Below, in pieces: positions 24,584-32,743 of a DNA stretch of 33,036 nucleotides. The notes under the pieces are model-generated. The model was not told where the DNA came from and ran no database searches. It was given only the letters and a program-made list of their open reading frames with translations. Made by a program: the position numbers and the translations under genes. The stretch is from Gammaproteobacteria bacterium (GTDB lineage: Bacteria; Pseudomonadota; Gammaproteobacteria; Enterobacterales; Aeromonadaceae). The stretch spans positions 1-33,036 of the forward strand of contig JAAEZO010000014.1 in NCBI GenBank assembly GCA_018222825.1, read 5' to 3'. Every line of letters starts with the position of its first letter. Position 1 is the first letter of the stretch.

Positions 24584-24647
24584 GCCGAAAACCCTTTTCG
24601 GCCTGCAGACAACCCGGCCACTATACAAGGAACACAACAAAGCTTAA
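24584..24647 (-). promoter_or_regulatory. Promoter and leader hairpin of bsr
   Basis: On the minus strand TTAAGC (24642-24647), 16 bp and TATAGT (24620-24625) precede the gene by about 88 nt. The leader holds a perfect 8-bp hairpin, GCCGAAAA/TTTTCGGC, with a 3-nt loop (24584-24602). Both are pattern-based guesses. Confidence 0.5.
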
Positions 24648-24951
24648 TAGTGAAAATTAACCAAAGATTAACATTAAAACCCAACATAAAACCTAAAAAC
24701 TGGTTTAATCAACTATTTAAAACCAGTAAAACCGATCATTTATGCAAGGCCTTCTCTTAAAGCCCCATATGAGATTAATGATGAAGCAGACATGCAGACC
24801 CTCATTTATCGGCAGATAGAGATTTATAACACCACATTCACATCCCGCTGAATGGGTGCGAAAAAGGTACCATTTGAATGCTTATGCACACTCTAGCAAC
24901 GCTAAACTCAGCACCTGCAGGCGCTCACGGCGACCACCGCCGCCAACAAAA
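24648..24951. other. AT-rich intergenic stretch without recognised features
   Basis: Between the bsr promoter and the next terminator lie about 300 bp that are markedly AT-rich up to about 24850. I see no ORF with a start signal, no RNA motif and no repeat that I can name. Confidence 0.5.
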
Positions 24952-24981
24952 AAAAGCGGGAAGGTCGCCCTTCCCGCTTTT
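24952..24981 (-). terminator. Rho-independent terminator of the acidic secreted protein gene
   Basis: On the minus strand a 13-bp stem AAAAGCGGGAAGG/CCTTCCCGCTTTT with a 4-nt loop is followed by a T-run. The core of the stem is identical to the ndh terminator at 28314. Confidence 0.93.
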
Positions 24982-24998
24982 AGCATCACAAACCCGGT

Positions 24999-25358
24999 TT
25001 ACCTAGGTTCGTAGTCGACGCTGTATTCAATAATATCGTTATGTTCCAGCTCGATATCCACTTCAATATTGTCCTGCTCTTTAACAAACACCAACTCAAC
25101 GTCATCGGCATCGGCTCGATCCCGGCGGAGTTCAAACCCCCTCTCGTGATAAAAAGCTTTTACTTCTTCACTCAGGCCATCAAGAGAACCACCTGAAATA
25201 TCGGCTTCCAGTTCAAAACCACCGCGCCGTTTCTGTTCGGCGTCAATCACCTGGGCATTCTCCGGTACAAAAATAATATCGGGAATGGGGTCCTGTGCGG
25301 CATGAGCCGTGAATGCAAAGGCCGCGGCGGTCAGTGCTAACGCAATGTTGGTCTTCAT
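24999..25358 (-). CDS. Small acidic secreted protein of unknown function
   Basis: A 119-residue protein. The signal peptide MKTNIALALTAAAFAFTAHA is expected to be cleaved at AHA-AQ. The mature part is rich in Asp and Glu and has no Cys. It contains GLSEEVKAFYHERGFELRRD and a strongly acidic C-terminus (VDIELEHNDIIEYSVDYEPR), which suggests metal or polycation binding, but no family is recognised. ATG 25358 is set by AAGGAG 5 nt upstream and by the signal peptide. It ends at a strong terminator, so it is a single-gene unit that diverges from the diguanylate cyclase gene. Confidence 0.82.
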   Translation of the reverse strand: MKTNIALALTAAAFAFTAHAAQDPIPDIIFVPENAQVIDAEQKRRGGFELEADISGGSLDGLSEEVKAFYHERGFELRRDRADADDVELVFVKEQDNIEVDIELEHNDIIEYSVDYEPR

Positions 25359-25585
25359 GGCTTCTCCTTGGTGTTGAATTAAACAATATAAGCAGAAAAA
25401 ACGTACATTTGGTACTGCTCCATTACTATGGCCCCGGCCGGAAAATATCAATAGGCAGCACCTCGTCTGGTTGAAAAAATGTGCTGTTAAAACGGCTTTT
25501 GCTTGTCTTTTGCTTCGTGATACTGAAAATAAAACCGTTGCTGACAATTCTGTCATGACGATTGCTTGCTGGAATCTCTCCAAAT

Positions 25586-27289
25586 ATGCGTATTGGAATA
25601 ATGGTCGTTCGAGTGTGGGTGCTGTTGCTGGCAAGTCTCGCTTCCTCCACCTCTTATGCCGAGGTGGGCGGTAGCCTGCAACTCAATGAAGCCGTTCATC
25701 AGTTGGCCGATCAGCAACGCTGGTATCCGCTGGATGCCTCTCTGGCGCGCGCCCCGCTCGAGGAGCTGCAACAACGGCTGAGCGTTGCAGCACCCGTCGA
25801 GAGTCTTCTCGGTCGGGCCGGCACCTTTGTTACCCGCGTACCGATCAGCAATACTCGGCAGCAAACTTGGTTTGTGGTGCCCGGCAGCAATTTTGTCGAT
25901 ATCGGGCTGGCCTACTGGCAGCCCGCTCAAGGGCCGCCGCGTATGCTGGCAGAATTTTCCCAGCTGAACGACGGTGCTACCCCCCGGTTGATGCACAACC
26001 AGGTGCTGCCGCTGCCGCTTGAAGAGCAGGAGTCGGGCCAGCTGTGGATAGTGGTGCAGGCGCAGCACTTTCCCACCCCGGTTCCGCTCGTCTTTTATTC
26101 CCAGCAGGCGTTTTACCAGCACCAGTTTCGCTCTAACATGACAACTGTCGGCGCCATTGCCATCATGCTGACCCTGACGGTGCTGGCTTTAGCCATTTAT
26201 GTGCGTACCCGCCAGTCACTGGCGCTGACCTACGCCGGCTATGTGGGCTTGCATGCGCTGGGGTGGGCGGCGGCGGCCGGCGCCATTAACGGTCTTGCCG
26301 CGCACACCGGGCTGAATGTGACCTATGCCGGCATGCATCTGTTTCCGTTTGCAATTGCCTGCGCCAGCCTCTTTGCCTGTGGCCTGTTCAATTGCACCGA
26401 GCAGCGCCCCGGACTGGCCCGGGTGTTGAGGTGGCTGGCCATTCTGGTGACCCTGCTGGGCATGGTGATGCTGTGGCTGCCCTTTCAGATCACCTTTTAT
26501 CTGTCTCATGTTATTGCGCTGGTGTGGGTGCCGCTGAGCCTCTGGATTGGCATGACCATGCTGTCGAGCGAAGACTTCAGGGCCAAGTACTACCTGATAG
26601 GCAATCTGTTCTACAGCGCCTCGCTGGTGTACTACGTGGTTTCCCATTCCAGTCTGGTTTCCGGTCTGGTCTATCCGGAGCTGGCGGTGATGATGGCTCT
26701 GGCCATCGACTGCCTGTGTATCCTGTTTTCGCTGTCGGAATGGCTGAAAATCAAGCAGCACGAGTTTAACCGAATCTTCTACGAATCCCGCATAGACCCA
26801 CTGACCCAGGTAGGAAACCGGCTGCTGCTGCAGGAGCGTCTCACCGGTCTGTCCGGCTGCTACCTCATCATGTTTATCGACTTTGACGGCATGAAGGCGA
26901 TTAACGATTCAATGGGCCATGGCGCCGGCGATCGCTTTCTGTCCGAGGCATCCCGATTGATGCGCAAGCGAGTCGATCATACCGGCGAAGTATTCAGAAC
27001 CGGTGGCGATGAATTTGTGTGGCTGGTTCAGGGCATGACAAAAGACCGGCTGCCCGAGGCAAAACGGCGGCTTGAAGGTCTGATTGCAGAGATAGAAACC
27101 GCGCTGCACGTCCACTGGCCGATGTCCGGCATCAGTTTCGGGCTGGTCAGCAGCGAAGATGGCGCTAATGCCTCGGAATCTCTGGCCATGGCCGACCGCA
27201 GAATGTACCAGCACAAGGCCGCCAAACAGGGCCGCCGAGAACGAGCCATCAACATCACCCCGCAGGCTCGGCACAGCGCCGTGAAATAA
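25586..27289 (+). CDS. Diguanylate cyclase with 7TMR-DISM sensor module
   Basis: A 567-residue membrane protein that should make c-di-GMP. A signal-like N-terminus (to about residue 25) leads to a periplasmic 7TMR-DISM extracellular domain (about 30-180), then seven membrane helices (about 190-395), and a cytosolic GGDEF domain from about residue 405. The active-site GGDEF (473-477) is intact, as are DPLTQVGNR and FIDFDGMKAIND upstream. No EAL domain is present, and no RxxD inhibitory site is evident five residues before GGDEF. The start is uncertain: ATG 25586 and ATG 25601 (with TTGGA 4-8 nt before it) are both possible. The periplasmic ligand is unknown. Confidence 0.9.
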   Translation: MRIGIMVVRVWVLLLASLASSTSYAEVGGSLQLNEAVHQLADQQRWYPLDASLARAPLEELQQRLSVAAPVESLLGRAGTFVTRVPISNTRQQTWFVVPGSNFVDIGLAYWQPAQGPPRMLAEFSQLNDGATPRLMHNQVLPLPLEEQESGQLWIVVQAQHFPTPVPLVFYSQQAFYQHQFRSNMTTVGAIAIMLTLTVLALAIYVRTRQSLALTYAGYVGLHALGWAAAAGAINGLAAHTGLNVTYAGMHLFPFAIACASLFACGLFNCTEQRPGLARVLRWLAILVTLLGMVMLWLPFQITFYLSHVIALVWVPLSLWIGMTMLSSEDFRAKYYLIGNLFYSASLVYYVVSHSSLVSGLVYPELAVMMALAIDCLCILFSLSEWLKIKQHEFNRIFYESRIDPLTQVGNRLLLQERLTGLSGCYLIMFIDFDGMKAINDSMGHGAGDRFLSEASRLMRKRVDHTGEVFRTGGDEFVWLVQGMTKDRLPEAKRRLEGLIAEIETALHVHWPMSGISFGLVSSEDGANASESLAMADRRMYQHKAAKQGRRERAINITPQARHSAVK

Positions 27290-27312
27290 CGCCCCGGGAG
27301 AACCCAACACCG

Positions 27313-27594
27313 TCAACTGCCGACGATGTGGTTGCGCACCAGCCCGCGTTTAACGCTCTTGCACAGCTTGCCGAAGCGACGAATTTCATCGAACTGCGGC
27401 GTTATGCCGCGCTTGATGCTGTATTCCCAGTAGCTCAGCTCGGTATCCAGCAGCTCCATCAGCTTTTTAGGGCAGCCGATACAGTTGTTATCGGTACCAC
27501 AGACAAAGGTGTCGGCTTCATACAGGGGAAACTCGACCTTGGCCTGCTCGATAATCTGTTGCATCGCGGTGATGCGATCCGGCTTTTTCGACAT
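27313..27594 (-). CDS. 93-residue protein with Cys-x5-Cys-x2-Cys motif, FNR-controlled
   Basis: A small cytosolic protein. A Cys cluster lies at C32, C38 and C41 (FVCGTDNNCIGCPKKL), with a fourth Cys78 near the basic C-terminus, which suggests an iron-sulfur or zinc site. The remainder is helical (MELLDTELSYWEYSIKRG). I do not recognise a named family, although it looks conserved-hypothetical in style. ATG 27594 is favoured by GGAG 8 nt upstream. The upstream region has a near-perfect FNR box at -41.5 with TATAAT, so anaerobic induction is expected. It is convergent with the diguanylate cyclase, with no clear terminator between. Confidence 0.75.
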   Translation of the reverse strand: MSKKPDRITAMQQIIEQAKVEFPLYEADTFVCGTDNNCIGCPKKLMELLDTELSYWEYSIKRGITPQFDEIRRFGKLCKSVKRGLVRNHIVGS

Positions 27595-27624
27595 GACAAC
27601 CACTCCGGCATGAATACGCCACCG

Positions 27625-27666
27625 ATTATATCGATGCACCCGGCGGTAAAAGCTGATGCGGATCAA
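27625..27666 (-). promoter_or_regulatory. Class II FNR-type promoter of the Cys-motif protein gene
   Basis: On the minus strand TTGATCCGCATCAG (27653-27666) matches FNR at 9 of 10 positions. A spacer of exactly 22 bp leads to a perfect TATAAT (27625-27630). This places the box centre at -41.5, the standard class II activator position. No good -35 is present, as expected for an activated promoter. Confidence 0.75.
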
Positions 27667-27735
27667 GCCGCAATACAACGCCCTGCCCTAGGCTGAACGA
27701 GTGGACCCTACCGCAGCTCAGGAGGCAAACGTCAG

Positions 27736-27963
27736 ATGACCGACCGCATGCTAATCCGACTGCTTAAAATCATGATGGTGATTGGCATCATGCTGATTTT
27801 ACTAGGCGTCTACCTGCATAACAGTGCCTTCGCCGCCGCGCTGGGGGTAAAAGGCATTCTGCTCAGCGCCGCCTGTGTAGCGATAGGCATGATACTGTCG
27901 CTGCCCACCAAGATGTACCTCACCTTTGTGCTGATGAAGCGCGAAAACAACAAGCCCCCGTAG
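27736..27963 (+). CDS. 75-residue inner-membrane protein of unknown function
   Basis: Two membrane helices lie at about residues 10-34 and 38-57, followed by a short segment and a basic C-terminal tail (MKRENNKPP). AGGAGG lies 10 nt before the ATG. It diverges from the FNR-controlled Cys-motif gene and is followed by the 98-bp repeat array. No family is recognised, and nothing in it suggests a reaction. Confidence 0.65.
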   Translation: MTDRMLIRLLKIMMVIGIMLILLGVYLHNSAFAAALGVKGILLSAACVAIGMILSLPTKMYLTFVLMKRENNKPP

Positions 27964-27967
27964 AGGC

Positions 27968-28293
27968 CGAGTCATTGGCCCGCCGGATCTTGGTGCAACG
28001 CCATGGGTCGAATGACAACGCGGTAGGGTCCAATTCATTGGACCGTCAGACCTGGGTGCAACGCTGCTGGTCGAATAAATTCGACCTTACGACGGCGCCC
28101 ATGGGTCGAACGACAACGCGGTAGGGTCCAATTCATTGGACCATCGGGCCCCGGTGCAACGCTGCTGGTCCCATAAATTCGCCCCTACAACGGCGGCCAT
28201 GGGTCGAACGACAACGCGGTAGGGTCCAATTCATTGGACCGTCAGATCTTGGTGCAACGCCATTGGTCGAATAAATTCGCCCCTACAACGGTA
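27968..28293. repeat. Tandem array of 98-bp double-palindrome repeats
   Basis: Three units (28000-28097, 28098-28195, 28196-28293) have an exact 98-bp period, preceded by a decayed partial unit (27968-27999). Each unit carries GGTCCAATTCATTGGACC and a second palindrome of the type GGTCGAATAAATTCGACC, joined by GGTGCAACG and CGACAACGCGGTAGG links. The second palindrome is degraded in units 2 and 3. The arms belong to the same family as the repeats at 8153 and 8300. There are no unique spacers, so this is not a CRISPR array. Confidence 0.88.
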
Positions 28294-28313
28294 GGAATAC
28301 AAGCACCGCCAAT

Positions 28314-28344
28314 AAAAAAGCGGGAAGGTTTCCCTTCCCGCTTT
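28314..28344 (-). terminator. Rho-independent terminator of ndh
   Basis: On the minus strand a 12-bp stem AAAGCGGGAAGG/CCTTCCCGCTTT with a 4-nt loop is followed by TTTTTT. It lies about 27 nt after the ndh stop. Confidence 0.93.
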
Positions 28345-28370
28345 CGGCTAACACTCGGCATGACCGGTGT

Positions 28371-29663
28371 TTAGTGCAGTTTCAGTCGTGGCCGCAGAAA
28401 ACGGTTGATGCGCCCGACCAGCATCATCAATCCGGTGCGGGTGTAACCGTGCAGCGCCACCTGGTGCATGCGGTACAACGACACATACACGGTGCGCGCG
28501 ATGCGCCCTTCTACCATCATGGAGCCGCGCATCAGGTTGCCCATCAAGGATCCGACGGTGGAGTAACGACTCAGGCTAACCAGAGAGCCATGATCCTTGT
28601 AGACGTAAGGCTTGAGCGGCTTGTTGTCGAGCCGGGCCAGTATGTTGTCGTAGGCCAGGCTGGCCATCTGGTGGGCGGACTGGGCGCGCGGCGGCACCGG
28701 TTTGCCGTTTTCCTGCAGGCAATGGGCACAATCGCCAATCACGAAGATCTGATCGTCCCGGCTGGTCTGCAGGGTCGGCTTGACCGTCAGCTGATTGATG
28801 CGGTTGGTTTCCAGCCCGGCAATGTCTTTCATGAAGTCCGGTGCCTTGATGCCCGCCGCCCATACCATCAGGGTGGCCGGGATCAGCTCGCCATCCTTGG
28901 TTTTCAGGCCATCCGGGGTAGCTTCCACCACCATGGTGTTGGTGCGCACGTCCACCCCCAGCTCACGCAGCTCCTTGTGGGCCATGCCGGAAATGCGCTC
29001 CGGCAGGGCTGGCAAAATGCGGGGGCCCGCTTCCACCAGGGTCAGGCGCAGGCACTCGGGGCTGAGCTTCTTGAAGCCATAGGCGCTGAGGTGCTCTACC
29101 GCATTGTACAGCTCGGCAGACAGTTCCACCCCGGTGGCGCCGGCGCCGACGATGGCAATGCTCACCTTGTCGTCGGTCGACTCGCTTTCACCGTATTGCA
29201 GGAAGCGGTTCATCAGTTCGTCATGAAAACGCTCGGCCTGCTGCGGGCTGTCCAGAAAGATACAGTGGTCGCGCACGCCCTGGGTGCCAAAGTCGTTGGA
29301 CACGGAGCCGATGGCCAGCACCAGAATGTCATACGGCAGGGTGCGTTCGCTCAGCATCGGCTTGCCGTTATCGTCCAGCATCGGCGCCAGGGTAATGGTG
29401 TGGGCGTCCCGGTCGATGTGGGTCAGTGAACCCATCTGAAAGGAAAAACCGTGGTTATGGGCGTGAGAACGATAGCTCAGACCATCGATGCCGGGGTCCA
29501 TGGCGCCGGTCGCCACTTCATGCAGCAGTGGTTTCCACAGGTGGGTACGGTTACGGTCTACCAGTGTCACTTCCGCCTTGCCCTTGCGGCCCAGCTTGCG
29601 GCCCAGTTTGGTCGCCAGCTCAAGCCCGCCGGCACCGCCGCCGACCACGATAATCTTTGTCAT
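28371..29663 (-). CDS. ndh: NADH:quinone oxidoreductase type II (Ndh)
   Basis: A 430-residue FAD enzyme on the inner face of the membrane. It passes electrons from NADH to quinone without pumping protons. The FAD fold begins [20 protein letters not shown] (2-21). The NADH-binding motif [19 protein letters not shown] is central, and FVIGDCAH binds FAD near the C-terminal third. A basic, amphipathic C-terminus ([13 protein letters not shown]) should hold it to the membrane. ATG 29663 is chosen because AGGGG stands 6 nt upstream and homologues begin at this motif. The neighbouring nagZ and hinT genes follow the E. coli order. Confidence 0.95.
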   Translation of the reverse strand: MTKIIVVGGGAGGLELATKLGRKLGRKGKAEVTLVDRNRTHLWKPLLHEVATGAMDPGIDGLSYRSHAHNHGFSFQMGSLTHIDRDAHTITLAPMLDDNGKPMLSERTLPYDILVLAIGSVSNDFGTQGVRDHCIFLDSPQQAERFHDELMNRFLQYGESESTDDKVSIAIVGAGATGVELSAELYNAVEHLSAYGFKKLSPECLRLTLVEAGPRILPALPERISGMAHKELRELGVDVRTNTMVVEATPDGLKTKDGELIPATLMVWAAGIKAPDFMKDIAGLETNRINQLTVKPTLQTSRDDQIFVIGDCAHCLQENGKPVPPRAQSAHQMASLAYDNILARLDNKPLKPYVYKDHGSLVSLSRYSTVGSLMGNLMRGSMMVEGRIARTVYVSLYRMHQVALHGYTRTGLMMLVGRINRFLRPRLKLH

Positions 29664-29694
29664 GTTTGACCCCTGATAATGTAATAAAAACCTG

Positions 29695-29791
29695 CGGCTA
29701 TGGCGGCGTTGTGTTGCCGCCATAGCCGAAGATTCTGGCAACGGCCTTCACGCGGAAGGCCATATTTTAAAACCCGGCGGCGAAAGTACAA
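29695..29791 (-). promoter_or_regulatory. ndh promoter and leader hairpins
   Basis: On the minus strand TTGTAC (29786-29791), 16 bp and TAAAAT (29764-29769) form a promoter. The leader then holds a 7-bp hairpin (GGCCTTC/GAAGGCC) and a perfect 13-bp hairpin (29695-29707 with 29716-29728), followed by AGGTTTTTATT. The latter looks like a terminator or attenuator before the ndh ATG. It may stop read-through from nagZ. Confidence 0.55.
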
Positions 29792-29829
29792 CTTTATTTT
29801 CACATAAAATTAACTCTCGAACCGATCGC

Positions 29830-30843
29830 TCAGCCTTCGAGCCGGCGCAGCCGTTCGCTTGCCTCCCGCCAGCGACGACTGCTATAAAGCTGGCTGGAAG
29901 CCGTATCATGCTTGCCCGGGACAGAGAGCTCACGCTTGCGCAACGCAGACAAGTCTCGCTGCAGGTCGTGGGGCAGCGCGTCGATAATCTGGACCGCCCC
30001 GGCTCTGTGATTGCACGCCAGCAGCAGGTCGCAGCCCGCCTGCAGGGCGCTGTGGGCCCGGTCGGCATAGCTACCGGCCACGGCGGCACCTTCCATGGTC
30101 AGGTCGTCACTGAAAATCAGCCCCTCGAAGCCGAGTTTCCGGCGCAACACCTGTTGCAGCCAGAACGACGAAAACCCGGCCGGGTGCGGGTCTACCGCCG
30201 AATAAATCACGTGGGCCGGCATCATGCCCTGCACCAGGCCGGCGGCAATCAGGGCACGAAACGGCACCATGTCGGCCTGCTCTATCTCGGCATAGTCACG
30301 GGGGTCGACCGGGCTTTCCTTGTGGGAGTCGGCACGCACGCTGCCATGACCGGGAAAATGCTTGGCCACCGCCGCCATGCCGGCGCTATTCATGCCGCGA
30401 ATATAGGCGCCGGCATGCTCGATAACCGGTTCGGGATCGGTGCCGAAGCTGCGATCGCCAATCACCTCGCTGCCCCGCTCCAGATCGAGCACGGGCGCAA
30501 AGCTCAAATCGATGTCGTGCGCCAGCAGCTCGGCCGCCATCATCCAGCCGGCATCTTCCAGCAGGGTGAGTTTGTCCGGATGATTCAGCGCCGCCAGGGT
30601 GCCCGGGGCCGGCAGCGGAAAGAAACCGTCGCGAAAGCGCTGCACCCGGCCGCCTTCGTGATCCACCGTTAACAACAGCCCGGGTTTCACCGCACGAATG
30701 GCCTTGACCAGGGCGCTCAGCTGCGCCCGGTCGTGATAGTTACGACGGAAAAAAATGACCCCGCCCACCGTAGGATGCGCCAGCAGTTCGCGCTCTTCGG
30801 CGTCCAGCTCACAACCCTGAACATCAAGAATAAAGGGGCCCAT
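29830..30843 (-). CDS. nagZ: Beta-N-acetylhexosaminidase NagZ
   Basis: A 337-residue cytosolic GH3 enzyme. It removes GlcNAc from 1,6-anhydro-muropeptides during cell-wall recycling, and its products can affect AmpC induction in related bacteria. The motif KHFPGHG (161-167) binds the sugar, Asp172-His174 in VRADSH form the family's acid/base pair, and the nucleophile Asp lies in FSDDLTM (244-250). The length is normal (E. coli 341). CGGAG stands 5 nt before the ATG. It lies 27 nt after thiK in a five-gene block with hinT, lpoB and ndh. Confidence 0.95.
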   Translation of the reverse strand: MGPFILDVQGCELDAEERELLAHPTVGGVIFFRRNYHDRAQLSALVKAIRAVKPGLLLTVDHEGGRVQRFRDGFFPLPAPGTLAALNHPDKLTLLEDAGWMMAAELLAHDIDLSFAPVLDLERGSEVIGDRSFGTDPEPVIEHAGAYIRGMNSAGMAAVAKHFPGHGSVRADSHKESPVDPRDYAEIEQADMVPFRALIAAGLVQGMMPAHVIYSAVDPHPAGFSSFWLQQVLRRKLGFEGLIFSDDLTMEGAAVAGSYADRAHSALQAGCDLLLACNHRAGAVQIIDALPHDLQRDLSALRKRELSVPGKHDTASSQLYSSRRWREASERLRRLEG

Positions 30844-30870
30844 GACTACTCCGTTTCCGCCCGTTGGCGA

Positions 30871-31695
30871 TTAGTTCAATTCGATGAATGTTAATGCCTG
30901 TGACAACCGCGTCAGCGCCCGCTGTTGCAGCGCAAGATAGCGCTGGGCCGGGTCGCGCCGATACTGCAGCGCCGCCCACAGGGCAGTCAGCCATTGTACC
31001 CAAGGCCGGCGCAGCTGAAAACGACGCTCATCGAGCAGGCCGCCGGCAGCACCATAGGCCGTCAGCAGCGCTCGCTCCTGCTCGGGGTTCAGCTCGAAGC
31101 TGTCGGCAATCACCGCCAGTTCAAAGGCTGCATCGCCGCGGGCCGCATATTCCCAGTCCAGCAGCCAGGGCCGCTCGCCCAGCAGGTTGGCGGCGTTGAG
31201 ATCGTGATGGCAGAACACGGGGGTAAAGGCCGGATTGAGCGCCGGCGAGGCAAAGTGCGGCACAAACACCGCCAATTCGGGTGCCAGCGGCGTGAGCTGT
31301 TGCAGATAATGATCCGCCTGGGCCGCCAGATCCAGCAACGGCAGCTCGATGTTGATGCGATGCAGGCGAGCCACCCGCGTCATCAGCCGCGGCAAGTCGG
31401 GCTCGCGCCCGCACCAGTCGGATTCATCCAGCCAGTCCAGGATCAGCAGCCCCTGTTCGGGCCGGGAATAGTGAATCACCGGTGCCAGCCCCGCCTCGGC
31501 GGCGGCGGTGTGAGCACGCAGTTCAAGGCTTCTGTCTATGCCCAGCAGGGCCGGATGATCGCAACCCAGCCGAAGCCAGTAGCTGCCGCCTGTCGTATCG
31601 AGCCGCCAGCAACGGTTGGTGTAACCGCCCGCCAGTGGCGTCAGCTGTCCCTGCCACTGGCGGGGCAGCGACGCCAGCAGCCGATCAGCGTTCAC
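30871..31695 (-). CDS. thiK: Thiamine kinase-like phosphotransferase (ThiK)
   Basis: A 274-residue aminoglycoside-phosphotransferase-fold kinase. The catalytic loop FCHHDLNAANLL (161-172) gives Asp165 and Asn170, and LLDWEYA (about 178-184) holds the Mg-binding Asp. In E. coli the gene in this position is thiK (ycfN), which phosphorylates thiamine to thiamine phosphate for salvage. The assignment rests on fold and position. The start is GTG at 31693-31695, inside the end of lpoB (11-nt overlap), so translational coupling is likely. Choline or other small-molecule kinases are alternatives. Confidence 0.8.
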   Translation of the reverse strand: MNADRLLASLPRQWQGQLTPLAGGYTNRCWRLDTTGGSYWLRLGCDHPALLGIDRSLELRAHTAAAEAGLAPVIHYSRPEQGLLILDWLDESDWCGREPDLPRLMTRVARLHRINIELPLLDLAAQADHYLQQLTPLAPELAVFVPHFASPALNPAFTPVFCHHDLNAANLLGERPWLLDWEYAARGDAAFELAVIADSFELNPEQERALLTAYGAAGGLLDERRFQLRRPWVQWLTALWAALQYRRDPAQRYLALQQRALTRLSQALTFIELN

Positions 31696-32287
31696 TCACG
31701 CGATCGGACCAGAGTACTTCACCACTGCTCAGCTCCATCAGTTGCCCCTGCAGACTGGTGCCGCCGCCGTTGCGGGTCAGGGTGGTCGACAACAGATAAT
31801 CGGCGCCACTCTGCTTGCCCAGCCGTACCAGCGCCGCCATGTCGGCCCGACCGCTCTGATAGGCCAGTTGCTGGCGCAGGCTGCTGACCGTGGCCCCGTC
31901 GGCAAAGTTCAGGCTGCCGGCCAGGCTGGCGCGCAGGCGCTCGGTCAGCCCCCGGGTATCCACCGGGCTGCCGGCCTGGTTACTGATGTCGTTCAGCAGC
32001 ACCACGCCCTGCACTTCATTGATGGCAGCGCTGTTTTTAAGGCGGCCGGCCAGGCCGTCGACCAGCCGTTCCAGATTGGCACTGCGTACTTCCGGCAGCG
32101 GTGCCACCGGCGCCTCGGGCAGCTCAATAACCGGTGGCGGTGGCAGAGTGAGTGGCGGCATCGGTTGCGTCGAGTCCGGCCCTGCCGGACGAACCGGAGC
32201 AGACGGCGACGAATAGGGGTTGGGCAAGGCACAGGCGGTGAGCACTCCGCCGGCGGCCAATAGTAAGGTGATGCGGAACAGGTTCAT
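31685..32287 (-). CDS. lpoB: Penicillin-binding protein activator lipoprotein LpoB
   Basis: A 200-residue outer-membrane lipoprotein that stimulates the cell-wall synthase PBP1b from outside the peptidoglycan. The signal peptide ends in the lipobox VLTAC with Cys19. A Pro-rich, disordered tether (about 22-65) spans the gap to the wall, and the folded C-terminal domain (about 70-200) includes LKNSAAINEVQGVVLLNDI and YLLSTTLTRNGGGTSLQGQL. ATG 32287 is chosen over an upstream in-frame ATG because AAGGA lies 7 nt before it and the signal peptide starts there. It sits 10 nt after hinT. E. coli ycfL, normally between them, is missing. Confidence 0.92.
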   Translation of the reverse strand: MNLFRITLLLAAGGVLTACALPNPYSSPSAPVRPAGPDSTQPMPPLTLPPPPVIELPEAPVAPLPEVRSANLERLVDGLAGRLKNSAAINEVQGVVLLNDISNQAGSPVDTRGLTERLRASLAGSLNFADGATVSSLRQQLAYQSGRADMAALVRLGKQSGADYLLSTTLTRNGGGTSLQGQLMELSSGEVLWSDRVSER

Positions 32288-32297
32288 CGAGCTTTCC

Positions 32298-32648
32298 TTA
32301 TCTGGCCAGCAGCGGACCCAGCGGACGGCCACCCAGCAGGTGCATGTGAATATGATAAACTTCCTGCCCGCTGTCGCGGTTGCAGTTCATGATCAGCCGA
32401 TAGCCGCTTTCACTCACGCCCGCCTCGGCCGCCAGTTTGCGGGCCACGGTAAACAGCCGGCCCAATGCCAGTTCGTGCTCGGCCTCTACATCGTTAACCG
32501 TCGGGATCAGCACATTGGGGATAATCAGAATATGGGTTGGCGCCTGGGGCGAAATATCGCTGAAGGCGGTGACCAGCTCGTCCTGATACAAAATTTCGGT
32601 AGGAATTTCCTTGCGAATGATTTTGCTGAAAATGGTTTCTTCTGCCAT
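32298..32648 (-). CDS. hinT: HIT-family purine nucleoside phosphoramidase HinT
   Basis: A 116-residue cytosolic dimeric hydrolase that cleaves phosphoramidate bonds such as AMP-lysine. The histidine triad HIHMH at 99-103 is intact, and [20 protein letters not shown] and the N-terminal [12 protein letters not shown] are classic. AAGGAG stands 7 nt before the ATG. It is the first gene of the hinT-lpoB-thiK-nagZ block, with a TATAAT (32709-32714) about 60 nt upstream as its likely -10. Confidence 0.95.
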   Translation of the reverse strand: MAEETIFSKIIRKEIPTEILYQDELVTAFSDISPQAPTHILIIPNVLIPTVNDVEAEHELALGRLFTVARKLAAEAGVSESGYRLIMNCNRDSGQEVYHIHMHLLGGRPLGPLLAR

Positions 32649-32708
32649 TGCCGATCTCCTTGAAATAAATCACCGGACCCTGTGACGCGGCCTCGGTCAA
32701 GAGTCGCC

Positions 32709-32714
32709 ATTATA
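32709..32714 (-). promoter_or_regulatory. -10 box of the hinT operon
   Basis: A perfect TATAAT on the minus strand about 60 nt before hinT. The best -35-like hexamer, TTGACG, is only 11 bp away, too close, so the -35 is unclear. Confidence 0.5.
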
Positions 32715-32743
32715 GCCTTGTTGTTCGTCAAGGGAATGATGTC

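Noticed and set aside
23519-24760. 413-codon plus-strand frame opposite bsr
   Set aside because: Shadow of the racemase. The His/Gln/Gly-rich product has no recognisable motif.
27968-28293. CRISPR array
   Set aside because: Repeats are contiguous with a 98-bp period and contain no unique spacers. No cas genes are nearby.
29664-29829. FNR repression site at the ndh promoter, as in E. coli
   Set aside because: No TTGAT-N4-ATCAA-like sequence was found in this region.
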